DNA of 64,000 nucleotides from Pseudanabaena cinerea FACHB-1277 (lineage in GTDB: Bacteria > Cyanobacteriota > Cyanobacteriia > Pseudanabaenales > Pseudanabaenaceae): NCBI RefSeq assembly GCF_014696345.1, contig NZ_JACJPY010000004.1, positions 23,517-87,516 on the forward strand, read 5' to 3'. The position numbers and the translations under genes are program-made. Shown in pieces: positions 27,162 to 37,420 of the stretch (position 1 is the stretch's first letter; each line of letters starts with the position of its first letter). The notes beneath the pieces were generated by a model. That model had not been told where the DNA came from and did no database searches. It saw only the letters and a program-made list of their open reading frames with translations.

Positions 27162-27204
27162 CATCAAATTCCGTACTTTACATTCAAACATCATAAGCGA
27201 TCGC
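27162..27204. repeat. shared leader repeat, copy 3 (diverged)
   Basis: tcaaattccgtactttacattcaaacatcataagcgatcgcct. Confidence 0.75.
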
Positions 27205-27217
27205 CTAGTAGATAAAT

Positions 27218-27247
27218 AGGGTGCGTTACGCTAAGCTAATGCACCCT
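27218..27247. repeat. palindromic repeat AGGGTGCGTTACGCTAAGCTAATGCACCCT
   Basis: Inverted repeat; related stem at 57753-57837. Confidence 0.6.
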
Positions 27248-27260
27248 ACAGAATTTTTGA

Positions 27261-28745
27261 TTAGTTTAACTCCTCTATCAACCCATCGATCGCCGCTAGT
27301 GCATTTTTTAAATGAGTGGCGATCGCCGCCGCAATTTCTTCTGGCTCCGTCATTTCATCTTCAGGATCATCGCTAGTGTCGCGCAGCCATGCAATATCCA
27401 GATTGTCATTGCGATCGCTAATTTGTTCGCGAGTAAAGCAACGGAATCGCCCTTCTTCACCTTGATCGATGCGTGGTGACTTCCCATAGGGATCTTCACC
27501 AAAGGCGGCTTCAAATTCGGCAAAATCAGCGAGGGTGAGTTGGCGGGTTTTGCCGAAGGTGTTGGTATTGGCTCGCATATCGTACACCCACACGGCTTTG
27601 GTGTTGCCGCGATCGCTCTTACCGCGTGTAAAAAATAGCACATTAGTTTTCACGCCTTGAGCATAAAAAATGCCAGTGGGCAATCGCAAAATCGTATGCA
27701 GATCGCAGAGTTCCATTAGCTGCTGTCTTAACTTTTTGCCTGTATTATCTTCAAAGAGAACGTTGTCAGGTAAGACTACGGCGGCTCTGCCATTGGGTTT
27801 GAGGGCGCGATAGATATGCTCGACAAAGGCAAGTTGTTTATTAGAAGTTTCGGCAGTAATCGAGAAGTCATTGCGGGTGGGACGACCACCGCCTTTTTTT
27901 GTGCCGAAGGGAGGATTAGTGAGGATCACATCAGCTTTGCCAAGGGTTTCGCCATCGGGGGAGAGGCTATCGCCGCAATCAACGGGGCTTTCGATGCCAT
28001 GCAGCATCAAGTTCATCAGGCAAAGGCGATGGGTATCGGGAACTAATTCTAGTCCGCGAAAGGCTTGGCAAATTTGGAATTCTTGAGCTTTGCTACTGAG
28101 TTGGTAAAAATCATCAGTCTGGGCTTTGATGTAATGATCGGCGGCGACTAAGAAACCTGCTGTACCTGCGGCGGGATCTTGGATAACTTCCCCTGCTTGG
28201 GGCTTGATCAGTCTGACGATCGCATCGATCAAAGGTCTAGGCGTGAAATACTGCCCTGCACCCGATTTCTTTTCGGCAGCATTTTTTTCTAACAAGCCTT
28301 CATACAGGTTGCCCAACCCTTCTTCACGGGCGGAAAACCAATCAAGGGCATCGATCGCATCGGTGATCGCTTTGAGATTAGTGGGTTTGCGGAGTTTGGT
28401 TTGAGCATCGGTAAAGATGGCTAGTACCACTGCGTCATTCACTTTCTTCGGTGAACCCAAATCTAGCAATAGCTGTTTGTAAAATTCTAATTGTTCCAAA
28501 CCTTGGCGATCGTCAAGATCTTGCCAGCGATAGTTTTCAGGAAGGCGGCTTTCTTTGCCTGTTTCGGCAAGCATTTTCAGGAATAGCAGATAGGTCAACT
28601 CGGTGACATATTCGTTATAGGTAATGCCATCATCGCGGAGAATATTACAGAGATTCCAGAGTTTCGCGACAATATCACGGGTGATATTCCCATTTGTGCT
28701 ATCGCCATTACTGCCATTATGCTTACTCAAGCTTGCTTTAACCAT
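27261..28745 (-). CDS. hsdM: type I restriction-modification DNA methyltransferase
   Basis: GAGQYFTPRPLIDAIV, QDPAAGTAGFLVAA, ILTNPPFGTKKGG. Confidence 0.97.
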   Translation of the reverse strand: MVKASLSKHNGSNGDSTNGNITRDIVAKLWNLCNILRDDGITYNEYVTELTYLLFLKMLAETGKESRLPENYRWQDLDDRQGLEQLEFYKQLLLDLGSPKKVNDAVVLAIFTDAQTKLRKPTNLKAITDAIDALDWFSAREEGLGNLYEGLLEKNAAEKKSGAGQYFTPRPLIDAIVRLIKPQAGEVIQDPAAGTAGFLVAADHYIKAQTDDFYQLSSKAQEFQICQAFRGLELVPDTHRLCLMNLMLHGIESPVDCGDSLSPDGETLGKADVILTNPPFGTKKGGGRPTRNDFSITAETSNKQLAFVEHIYRALKPNGRAAVVLPDNVLFEDNTGKKLRQQLMELCDLHTILRLPTGIFYAQGVKTNVLFFTRGKSDRGNTKAVWVYDMRANTNTFGKTRQLTLADFAEFEAAFGEDPYGKSPRIDQGEEGRFRCFTREQISDRNDNLDIAWLRDTSDDPEDEMTEPEEIAAAIATHLKNALAAIDGLIEELN

Positions 28746-31700
28746 ATTTCCTCGTTGATATCGCCTAAAATCTGCTCTAATTGTCCTTCAAAAGCACGAT
28801 TAATGTTTTTAAATCCGCCATCCCGTTGAAAACTCCCTTGATCGAATGCCTCGCGATCGACTACTACTTCTTTAATAATTTGATCTCTAATCCGCTCTAA
28901 CCATTTACGCTGTTTTTCTGTCCATGGTTGCCTTTTCAGAATCCTTGTAACTGCCGATCTGACGCGATCTTCATAGGGCATGAGGGGATCGCCGATCGCT
29001 GCTTGACGGACAAAACCAATGATCGAAGCCGCTATATCTTCATTTTTAGTATCGCGCCATGCTTGCTGTAAATAAACATCAGAATAGCCCTTGAGATCGA
29101 GTTCGCGGCGCAATTCTCGCAACTGGGAGCGGGTCAACTCGCGGGGACGCTGCAAAACGACGGTGAGGGCGGCGATTTGATTAACGTTATTGCGGACATA
29201 ATCGGTAAAGCTATCTAAAAAATCTTGCGGTTTTTTGCCTTCACCATAGCCACGAGTAACGGAAATAACTTCATCTTCATGTTCGGAAATAGGAATCCAA
29301 GTACCTTCATAAGTGGGCTTCCATTCCCAAATTTTGCCAAGATAGGGACGCGATCGCACCCATTCGATCATTTCGGCAGTAGTCATCGTTTTGAAATTAG
29401 CGAGACTACTAGCAGGAGTTTCCCCACTTTGGGTTTCGTAATTTTCCTTAGCGCGATCGCCCATTCTGGTAATTTTTTGGCGCATTTTGACCAGAATTTG
29501 ATCGCGAATTTCGGCTTGGTGCTGCGGATCACCGACCTGTATCAATTCATCAAATAGCTGCTCTAGGCTGATTTGCGGATTAACGATCACGGGTTTCATG
29601 GCGCTGACTTCTTGCATTTGTTTGTAAATATCGACAGCATCATAGATTTTGAATACCTGTTTGCCAATCTCATTACAGCGCCTTGTGGCTCTGCCGATCA
29701 TCTGTTCATAGAGAATGCGGCTATTGACGCGACGCAAAAAGACAAGGTTACAGATTTTGGGAACGTCTATCCCTGTGGTGAGTAGATCAACGGTAACGGC
29801 AATGCGTGGTAAGGAATCATTACGGAAAGCGCGAATTTTGCCTTGAACGCCATCGACTGAGCCTGTTAATTTTTGAATGGCATCATTTTCTAATTCTTCA
29901 TAACGTCCTTGCATAGCACGTTTGAGGCATTGCACGACTATATCAGCATGATGATCATTTGCAGCAAAGATGAGAGTTTTCTCGTCTATGAGTGGGTCAA
30001 TACGGGCAGTAAGTTCGAGGGCGATCGCTTGGTTAAAGGATTCTGTAATGACCTGTTTATTAAACTTCTCCACATCAAAATTTAGCTCATCGGGCGTGTT
30101 GCTGAGATCGATCGCGCCTGTAACCGTGTTGTAACGCGAGATTTCTTCATTAGCGGCAAAACTAATCCCAAGTTCGCTGAGTTTGGTACGAATCTGGATC
30201 GGTGGCTCATGGTCGATGAGAATGCCATCGATGACGGCTTCACGATAGCCATAGGTATAAATTGGTTCACCAAAGATCGCTTTAGTATGCAGGGCAGGAG
30301 TGGCAGTTAAGCCGATTTTGACAGCATCAAAATGTTCTAAAACGCGGCGATACTTGGAGATGTAGTCATCTTGATTGCGGAAGCTTAACTCACTATCGGA
30401 CATCTCGCGATCGAGCAGATAGCCACGATGACATTCATCAATCAAAATCAAATCATATTGATCAATCGGTGGAATATCGCCATTTTCTTTGGCATAGAGA
30501 ATGCGCTTGACTAAGCCTTGAATTGTGCAGATATGCACCTTCGTCTCTGATTCGGGATCGATATCCTTTAAGCCCTTGATACCAAAAATATCAGCAAAGG
30601 TTCTCATACTCACAACTTTAGTCGATGTAAATTCATCGGCGGTTTGGTTGCCGAGGGCGCTGCGATCGACAACAAAACAGACACGGCGAAAGCGTTGGGC
30701 AGACAGTAAACGATATAACAGAGCGATCGCTAGTTTGGTTTTGCCAGTGCCTGTTGCCATTGCCACCAGCATCGATCGCTGATCTTTTTCGAGAGCCGCT
30801 TCAATCTTCTCAATGGCGGCGCGTTGGTGTGGATAGAGATCAAAGCCAAAATTGAAACTGGTATTTTTTAACTTCTCATGGGCAGTTTCCCGATCCATTG
30901 CCAAGAGTGCTTCCAAACCTTCGGGAGTATAAAAGTCAACTAGCGCTCGGCTGTGATTGGTGGATTTGCGGCGATCGCGAAACCAAATACCACTTGCGGT
31001 TTCCAGTTGTTTGAGATAGCCGCGCCCATTGGTAGCGAATACGAAGGGAACTTCTGGGCTATACCCTCTCGCATACCGTTCCGCCTGTGCGATCGCCCCT
31101 GCCACATTTTTGCGCCGCCGCTTGGCTTCGATCATGGCGACACAGCGCAAGCCGATGAATAGGGCATAGTCAGCAATACCATCACGGGTGGGATATTCGG
31201 CAATGGCGATATTTTTGCCCTTGGAGGGACGCACACCTTGGCTATAGCGCAGGTTTTGGCTATCCACTTCCCAACCCCGATCGCGTAATTTTTGATCGAT
31301 AATCTGACGGGTTTGGTCTTCATCGAGATCAATACTTTGGGCAGCGATTTCCGACCGTTTAACGATTTCGGCAGTTTGCTTGGGAGTGACGGTGAGATTG
31401 GTAATTTGCTGTGCCAGTTTTTGTTCCGTTTCGATCGCCATTTGTTCCCACAGTTGCTTTTCGGCTTCAGCTTGACGGGCTTTGGCTTCGGCAGACATCA
31501 GGGCGCTCTCTTTTTGGGCTATTTCGAGGCGCGATCGTTCAGCAGCCGACTGACTATCAAGGGCGATCGCTTGCAGTCTCTCAATTTCCGCTTGCAGTTC
31601 GGCTGTGGCATCGATGGGCGCAACAGGTGGCACAAAGGCTCCCGCTTTAAAATTTCTGTCCTTAAAGGTGCGATGAAACCAGATGCCCAATTGTCGCGCA

Positions 31701-32041
31701 TTTTTGAGGAGGGTGAGGGCTTCGCGGCTGTCGGTATTGCGGGAGTTATGGACAGCTTTGTTACCTGCGATGCGGATGGCATGGAAGAGATCGGCGACTT
31801 CACTAGAAATGATGCCTTCAAGTTTGAGGCGTTTGAGCAATTCCGCCTGTGGTTCGTCTGAGGATTGGTACAGCCCCGTATTGGCGGCGATGATTTTGGC
31901 AAGGCGTTCGGCATATTGGCGCAGCTTGATGATGCAGGTGTTGCTGTCGCTATGGAAAAACTGTTCAGCGAGGGCAGCAAGCTTTACCAATTGCGGATCA
32001 TGCTGGTGCAAAAATTCAAAGTTAGCTGACTGTATTTCCAT
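28727..32041 (-). CDS. hsdR: type I restriction endonuclease subunit R (DUF4145-HsdR-DEAD)
   Basis: Nuclease region GIADYALFIGLRCVAMIEAKRR; Walker A MATGTGKTKLA; DECHRGY; C-terminal EcoEI-type region; overlaps hsdM by 19 bp. Confidence 0.96.
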   Translation of the reverse strand: MEIQSANFEFLHQHDPQLVKLAALAEQFFHSDSNTCIIKLRQYAERLAKIIAANTGLYQSSDEPQAELLKRLKLEGIISSEVADLFHAIRIAGNKAVHNSRNTDSREALTLLKNARQLGIWFHRTFKDRNFKAGAFVPPVAPIDATAELQAEIERLQAIALDSQSAAERSRLEIAQKESALMSAEAKARQAEAEKQLWEQMAIETEQKLAQQITNLTVTPKQTAEIVKRSEIAAQSIDLDEDQTRQIIDQKLRDRGWEVDSQNLRYSQGVRPSKGKNIAIAEYPTRDGIADYALFIGLRCVAMIEAKRRRKNVAGAIAQAERYARGYSPEVPFVFATNGRGYLKQLETASGIWFRDRRKSTNHSRALVDFYTPEGLEALLAMDRETAHEKLKNTSFNFGFDLYPHQRAAIEKIEAALEKDQRSMLVAMATGTGKTKLAIALLYRLLSAQRFRRVCFVVDRSALGNQTADEFTSTKVVSMRTFADIFGIKGLKDIDPESETKVHICTIQGLVKRILYAKENGDIPPIDQYDLILIDECHRGYLLDREMSDSELSFRNQDDYISKYRRVLEHFDAVKIGLTATPALHTKAIFGEPIYTYGYREAVIDGILIDHEPPIQIRTKLSELGISFAANEEISRYNTVTGAIDLSNTPDELNFDVEKFNKQVITESFNQAIALELTARIDPLIDEKTLIFAANDHHADIVVQCLKRAMQGRYEELENDAIQKLTGSVDGVQGKIRAFRNDSLPRIAVTVDLLTTGIDVPKICNLVFLRRVNSRILYEQMIGRATRRCNEIGKQVFKIYDAVDIYKQMQEVSAMKPVIVNPQISLEQLFDELIQVGDPQHQAEIRDQILVKMRQKITRMGDRAKENYETQSGETPASSLANFKTMTTAEMIEWVRSRPYLGKIWEWKPTYEGTWIPISEHEDEVISVTRGYGEGKKPQDFLDSFTDYVRNNVNQIAALTVVLQRPRELTRSQLRELRRELDLKGYSDVYLQQAWRDTKNEDIAASIIGFVRQAAIGDPLMPYEDRVRSAVTRILKRQPWTEKQRKWLERIRDQIIKEVVVDREAFDQGSFQRDGGFKNINRAFEGQLEQILGDINEEIWLKQA

Positions 32042-32687
32042 ATTGCTGCATGAGCCATGCGGTGACGGCAGATTGATTGGCTTGGCGACTACGTTCGAGT
32101 GCCTGTTCTAATATTTCTAATTTTAGTCCAGACAGCACTAAGGATTGGCGAATATGATGACTGCCACCATCTGGGGCGATCGCAAAGGCGTAGATTTTCA
32201 TAGTTTGGACATTGACGATCCAATATTCTTTGATACCTAGTTCTTCGTATTGCAGGCGTTTTGTGCCGAGGTCATCGTTGAAAGTGGTGTCCGATATTTC
32301 GATGACGAGATCGGGTAAGGGATAGATATCGAGGTCAATGATGCGCGTTCCCCATGCGATCGCATCGGCATTGTCACCAATGTAATAGGAGGCATCGGGC
32401 TGAAATTCGGTTTTCCCTGTTTTACGATATGAGCAGCCGTCATGCCCATTGATTGGGATGCCTTGCATGGCGGCAAATAGTCCCACAGCCATAATGATGA
32501 TCATGTGGACTTTGGCATGATCGGAACCTGTGGACATATCTTCAAATCTCATCTGGTGGTTGTAATAGTAGCTTTTGCGTTTGTCGCTATCTGGCGCATC
32601 GGCGATCGCCACAAATTCTGTCCAAGGAGCGCTAATCCATGTGTTTAACGTTGTTTTGATTGGGGTTTCGGTTTCTACTAACAGCAT
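32022..32687 (-). CDS. Uma2 family endonuclease (DUF820)
   Basis: PDASYYIGDNADAI...YPLPDLVIEISDTTFNDDLGTKRLQYEELGIKEYWIVNVQ; overlaps hsdR by 20 bp. Confidence 0.9.
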   Translation of the reverse strand: MLLVETETPIKTTLNTWISAPWTEFVAIADAPDSDKRKSYYYNHQMRFEDMSTGSDHAKVHMIIIMAVGLFAAMQGIPINGHDGCSYRKTGKTEFQPDASYYIGDNADAIAWGTRIIDLDIYPLPDLVIEISDTTFNDDLGTKRLQYEELGIKEYWIVNVQTMKIYAFAIAPDGGSHHIRQSLVLSGLKLEILEQALERSRQANQSAVTAWLMQQYGNTVS

Positions 32688-32834
32688 ATTTTTAGGTAGT
32701 TATTTCAGGGATTAGTATAAAAACTAGAAAAATCCTTGCACGAATAAAATTTTATGTACCGATATTCTCCCCAAGGACAACTATCATTGGAGAACTAGGG
32801 CTAATGTGTAAGTCTTAACAGTATTATAATCACC

Positions 32835-34769
32835 CTAAATCGTAAAAACCACTGACTGATTCCTTCCCTTCTGTTTTGCATGATAGAGAGCTTGGTCGGC
32901 TTGGTTGATTAAAACGCAAGGCGATCGCTCAAGGTTGGGAATATCCGACACGATCCCCATACTAACGCTGACAAAATCCTTCACATCTGAACATTGATGC
33001 GGAATTTTTAAATCAGCGATCGCCGCATGAATCCGTTCAGCAACAGCGATCGCCCCTTCAATATTAGTATTGGGCAAAATCACAATAAACTCTTCACCGC
33101 CATATCGCGCCACTAGATCCGTAGCCCGACATAGCAAAAGCTCCACAGCTTGAGCAATTTTGATGAGACAGTCATCTCCAAGTTGATGTCCATAGCAATC
33201 GTTATAGCGTTTGAAATAATCGACATCAAACATGAGCAATGATAAGGGTCGCTGCTCCCGATGTAGCCTTTGCCATTCATACATAATCCGTTCATCAAAG
33301 CATCGCCGATTAGCAATTTGGGTGAGTCCATCGAGGTTAACTAACTTTTGCAATTCCAAATTGACGCGCCTCAATTCTGCTTGTGTTTGCGCGAGGGCTA
33401 AATCTGCTTTTTTGCGATCGCTAATATCTGTCACTCTTACCAAATTCATCTCTTTTCCCGCAACTGCGATGGGCTTAGCCGCCAAATTTCCCCAGAAATG
33501 ATTCCCTTTTTTGGTAATGTATTCTACTTCTTGACTCCAATATCCAAATTGTTCAATATCCCCATGAATTGATTTGATTTGCGCTTCGGTAAACTTGCAC
33601 TTCTGCAAAGTTTGCCCTTCAATGCCGATAAGTTCCTCTTTGCGATCTGCTTCAAACATATTCACAGCACGGCGATTGCAGTCAAAGGTCAACATACTAA
33701 AGGGATCAACTAAAAAAATCGCATCAGCCGAGCCATTATAAATTTCTTCCCGAAGATCGTTGTTGTAAGCTAGATCTAGTTCGGCACGTTTGCGATCGCT
33801 AATATCTAGATAAATCCCTGCTAGAGTCTGAACTTTATTTTGATCATTAACGATTGGAAACTTGGTCATGATGAAGGTATGTGTTCCATCAGGTAACTGT
33901 ACAGTTTCTTCAAAACTGATAGAAATCTCCTCAAAAATCGCCTGTTTTTCCATGCTTCGCAATCTTCGGATTACTTCATAGGGGAAAAAATCTTGATCTT
34001 TCTTGCCTATAATCTCCTCTTTAGGCATCTGCATCCAATAGGCAAATTCGTTATTGATGGATAAATATGTTCCTTCCAAATCTTTGATACAAATTGGTGT
34101 TGGTGCATTCTCTAAAAAAGAATTCAGTAATGCTTCACTTTGACGCAATGCTTCTTCAGTATGTTTAAGATCGCTGATATCCACATAGGCGATCGCCACT
34201 CCATATCCTTTTAAAGGAATAGGAGCCGCACTAACACTCAACCATCGCACATTGCCACTAACATCAAGCAGTCCCATCTTGACATTATCGATCTCTCGAT
34301 TTTCCTTTAAAGCCCTGACGCTGGCATATTCGCTGGTGGGCATAGGCGAACCATCAAAGCGAATAATTTGCCATGCAGGGGAATCATAGGTGCGCTCTAT
34401 TAGTTCTTGATTCGGTACTGTGAGGATCGCCTCAGAAGCGGTATTGCCTTCAATCAGGTTCCCTTCAGAATCAGTTACAGAAATACCGATGGGCAAACTT
34501 TCAAAAAGAAGCTTGTACTTCTGCTCTGATTTTTTGAGGGAAATTTCAATATGCTTGATTGTCTCATTAATCCAACGGGTTGCGACAATTGCAAAAACTA
34601 TCGATAAAATTAGCATGATCCCACAAATGCAAACCGTCCAGAAATAGTTGCATAAAGGATTTAGCAGTCCCACCGACCCAATAATTTGCACCCCCAATGG
34701 CATCACTACCAACCATTGCAATGGGATGTCATCTATACGCGATCGCTGAGTTAGCCATTTAAGGGCCAT
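32835..34769 (-). CDS. PAS-domain diguanylate cyclase
   Basis: Three PAS/PAC-like units; GGDEF variant ARYGGEEFIVILPNT; LDGLTQIANRRCFDE. Confidence 0.95.
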   Translation of the reverse strand: MALKWLTQRSRIDDIPLQWLVVMPLGVQIIGSVGLLNPLCNYFWTVCICGIMLILSIVFAIVATRWINETIKHIEISLKKSEQKYKLLFESLPIGISVTDSEGNLIEGNTASEAILTVPNQELIERTYDSPAWQIIRFDGSPMPTSEYASVRALKENREIDNVKMGLLDVSGNVRWLSVSAAPIPLKGYGVAIAYVDISDLKHTEEALRQSEALLNSFLENAPTPICIKDLEGTYLSINNEFAYWMQMPKEEIIGKKDQDFFPYEVIRRLRSMEKQAIFEEISISFEETVQLPDGTHTFIMTKFPIVNDQNKVQTLAGIYLDISDRKRAELDLAYNNDLREEIYNGSADAIFLVDPFSMLTFDCNRRAVNMFEADRKEELIGIEGQTLQKCKFTEAQIKSIHGDIEQFGYWSQEVEYITKKGNHFWGNLAAKPIAVAGKEMNLVRVTDISDRKKADLALAQTQAELRRVNLELQKLVNLDGLTQIANRRCFDERIMYEWQRLHREQRPLSLLMFDVDYFKRYNDCYGHQLGDDCLIKIAQAVELLLCRATDLVARYGGEEFIVILPNTNIEGAIAVAERIHAAIADLKIPHQCSDVKDFVSVSMGIVSDIPNLERSPCVLINQADQALYHAKQKGRNQSVVFTI

Positions 34770-34935
34770 AACAAGAAGACTCTGGAGCTAGGCTATATAT
34801 GGGCTTGATATGGGTATGTATTTCTATATACACAAGTTTACCAATATTCGCTTTCTTCTTGATTAACAAGCAAGAAAAATTCACGATTCTAGCCATTAGC
34901 TTGTTTCACGAGCTTTTTTTGTAAGCGATCGTTTA

Positions 34936-35074
34936 GAGTCTGTTTGAGAAATCTAGACATTCGCTAAAAATGTCGATTGCTCCCCCCAGCCCCTTACGAA
35001 AGGATGGGTACATATTAAAAAAGTCCCCCTTTTTTATGGGGATTTAGGGGGATCAAAACTTTTCAAACAGCCTC
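34936..35074. mobile_element. MITE-like element with ~15-19 bp terminal inverted repeats and TA flanks
   Basis: GAGTCTGTTTGAGAA ... TTTTCAAACAGCCTC flanked by TA on both sides; no internal ORF. Confidence 0.75.
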
Positions 35075-35083
35075 TAAAACACT

Positions 35084-36223
35084 TCAAGGATAGAGAGTAT
35101 CCTGCACTTCCCGATCCACGATTACCAAAACCCGTTCTTGTTTAATATCAAACCCCTCAGACTTTCTTTTAGTCATATAGGCGATCGCCTCTTGTTCAAT
35201 ATCTTTGCAAAGCTCCTGCCGCTTTTTATTTGTAGACTCACATTCCTGCGCCAAGGCGATCGCCTCTCCCATTTCATCACAGGTTAATAGATCAATAATG
35301 GTTTGAGGATTGCCAATGCGCCCGATCGCATTAATTCTTGGTCCCAAACCAAAGCCGATCGCCTCTGGTTTCATCCCCACTTGTTTATCCTTGCTAATGC
35401 CCGATTCATTAATCAGCGCAATAATCCCAATTACTTTGGACTGCGAGAGTAACCGCAAGCCTTTTTTAACTAAGCGGCGGTTAATGCCCGTTAAGGATGC
35501 CAGATCGGCAATTGTACCGAGTGTGAATAATTCTAAAAGCGGTTGCTCTAATTCTGCCCGTTTGCCAAAGCGATCGCTTAGCTCCAAAGCCAAAATATAG
35601 GCAACGCCAACACCCGCGATCGTGAAGTAAGGGGAATCGGGATCGACTTGGTATTTAGGATTGAGGATGGCTGTGGCAGGGGGCAGCTTGCTAAGGTCTT
35701 CGGGGACTTCGTGGTGATCGGTGACAATTACGGAAATACTTAAGGATTCGGCAAGGGCGATCGCCTCATATGCCGCGATGCCATTATCCACCGTGATAAT
35801 TAATTTCACATCACGCTCATGACAATCTTGGACAATGCGCGGATTAATGCCATAACCCTCCGTCATCCGACTAGGAATTTCATATTCGACCCTTGCCCCT
35901 AGCAATCGTAGGGTGCGAATCAACAAAGCGGTGCTAGTCATGCCATCCACATCATAATCACCGCAAATCGTTATGCGATCGCCATTTTTGATCGCCATTT
36001 CGATGCGATCGACACTTTTTAATAAATCAGGAAAAGCTTGAATAGCAGAGGGAAACTCCTCTAACTCAGGATCAAGGAAGATATGGGCGGCTTCAGGGGT
36101 ATTAATACCGCGATTAAGCAAAACCTGTGCCATTATAGGGGAAAGACCTGTTACATCAGCGATTTCCTGTGCTAATTCAGGTTGCGCGGTGCAAATCTGC
36201 CAACGCTGTTGCGGTAAATTCAT
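35084..36223 (-). pseudogene. recJ: RecJ single-strand exonuclease, C-terminally truncated
   Basis: GDYDVDGMTSTALL and TDHHEVP DHH motifs; ends ...ERVLVIVDREVQDTLYP* where the DHHA1 half is expected. Confidence 0.8.
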
Positions 36224-36307
36224 AGGAACACTTATATAATTATTAAGAATGTCTTAAAAAATTTCTCAAACACTGTCTAGCCAAAATCGTTGCGAGTCCG
36301 CAAACCC

Positions 36308-37420
36308 ATGAGGACTATTCCAACATTACCTGAATCAACCTTACAACTTTTACTCTTCATTGACGATCGCCCCAAAGCTAAAGATCTTGTCAAGGAGGTA
36401 GAGGCATTTTTGCAGCAAGAAAAAGACTGTCGTTCTGAGCTGCAAATCATCAATGTGGCTAGTCAACCGCAATTAGCTGAACTTTTTAAAGTGGTCATGT
36501 CCCCTGCCTTACTCAAACTATCGCCCTTGCCCCGTCAAACCATCGCTGGCAAGAATATCCTGAAGCAGCTAGAAACTTGCTGGGATACATGGAAGCAACA
36601 GGTACTTGAGCAAACCCATAGCCATCCGCCAGAGCTTGCTCAAAATATCGAATATATGAATGCGGTTGCCCACCTTGCCGATGAGGTATTTCGACTGACT
36701 CAAGAAAAGTCAGAAATAGAGGAACAGATCCGCTTTAAAGATCGGGTGTTAGCCATGCTTGCCCATGACTTACGCAACCCGCTTACCGCAATTTTGTTGG
36801 CGATCGATACCATCGAAAAAAGTGCCGATAAGATCGATCCCCAAATAGCAGCAAGGCTCCTAAAACACGCCCGTACTAAGGCAAAGGAGGCAGATAGCAT
36901 GATTACCGACATCCTCGAAGCGGGGCGCGGGGCAAACGCACAATTTCGGACTCAGCGTCAAAAAATTCAATTCGATCAGCTTTGCCACAGCGTAATTAGT
37001 GATTTTTATCTAAATAAATGTTTAGAAAGCAAGCATCAAAAATTAATTAGGGATATTCCCACCGATTTACCCGCCGTTTATATCGATCAAGAAAAAATTC
37101 GGCAGGTTTTAATCAATCTTTTGAGCAATGCCACCAAATACACCCCCGAAGGCGGCAAAATTGAGGTGACAGTCATGCACCGCACCTCCCAAAAAATTGA
37201 GGTGAGCATTACCGACAATGGTCCTGGCATTCCTGCGGAGTTACGCGATCGCATTTTTGATGAGCGCTATCGCCTTGAGCGGGATCACCAAGCCGATGGC
37301 TATGGCATTGGCTTATCCCTCTGTCGCCGTATTATCACCGCCCATTATGGTCACATCTGGGTCGATGATGCGATCGGCAAAGAAGGCAGTTGTTTCCGAT
37401 TTACCTTACCGATTTATTAG
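36308..37420 (+). CDS. sasA: circadian adaptive-response sensory kinase SasA
   Basis: N-terminal KaiB-like domain plus HisKA (AMLAHDLRNPLTAI) and HATPase (NLLSNATKYTPEGG). Met of MRTIPTLPEST used. Confidence 0.92.
   Translation: MRTIPTLPESTLQLLLFIDDRPKAKDLVKEVEAFLQQEKDCRSELQIINVASQPQLAELFKVVMSPALLKLSPLPRQTIAGKNILKQLETCWDTWKQQVLEQTHSHPPELAQNIEYMNAVAHLADEVFRLTQEKSEIEEQIRFKDRVLAMLAHDLRNPLTAILLAIDTIEKSADKIDPQIAARLLKHARTKAKEADSMITDILEAGRGANAQFRTQRQKIQFDQLCHSVISDFYLNKCLESKHQKLIRDIPTDLPAVYIDQEKIRQVLINLLSNATKYTPEGGKIEVTVMHRTSQKIEVSITDNGPGIPAELRDRIFDERYRLERDHQADGYGIGLSLCRRIITAHYGHIWVDDAIGKEGSCFRFTLPIY

Noticed and set aside
25571-27204. Three near-identical ~44-bp repeats considered as a degenerate CRISPR
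   Set aside because: Spacing is ~0.7-0.9 kb with genes in between, and each copy sits at a gene start; no spacer-like regularity.
31519-31980. 153-aa minus ORF within hsdR
   Set aside because: Out of frame with hsdR, which has clear domain motifs over the same bases; shadow ORF.
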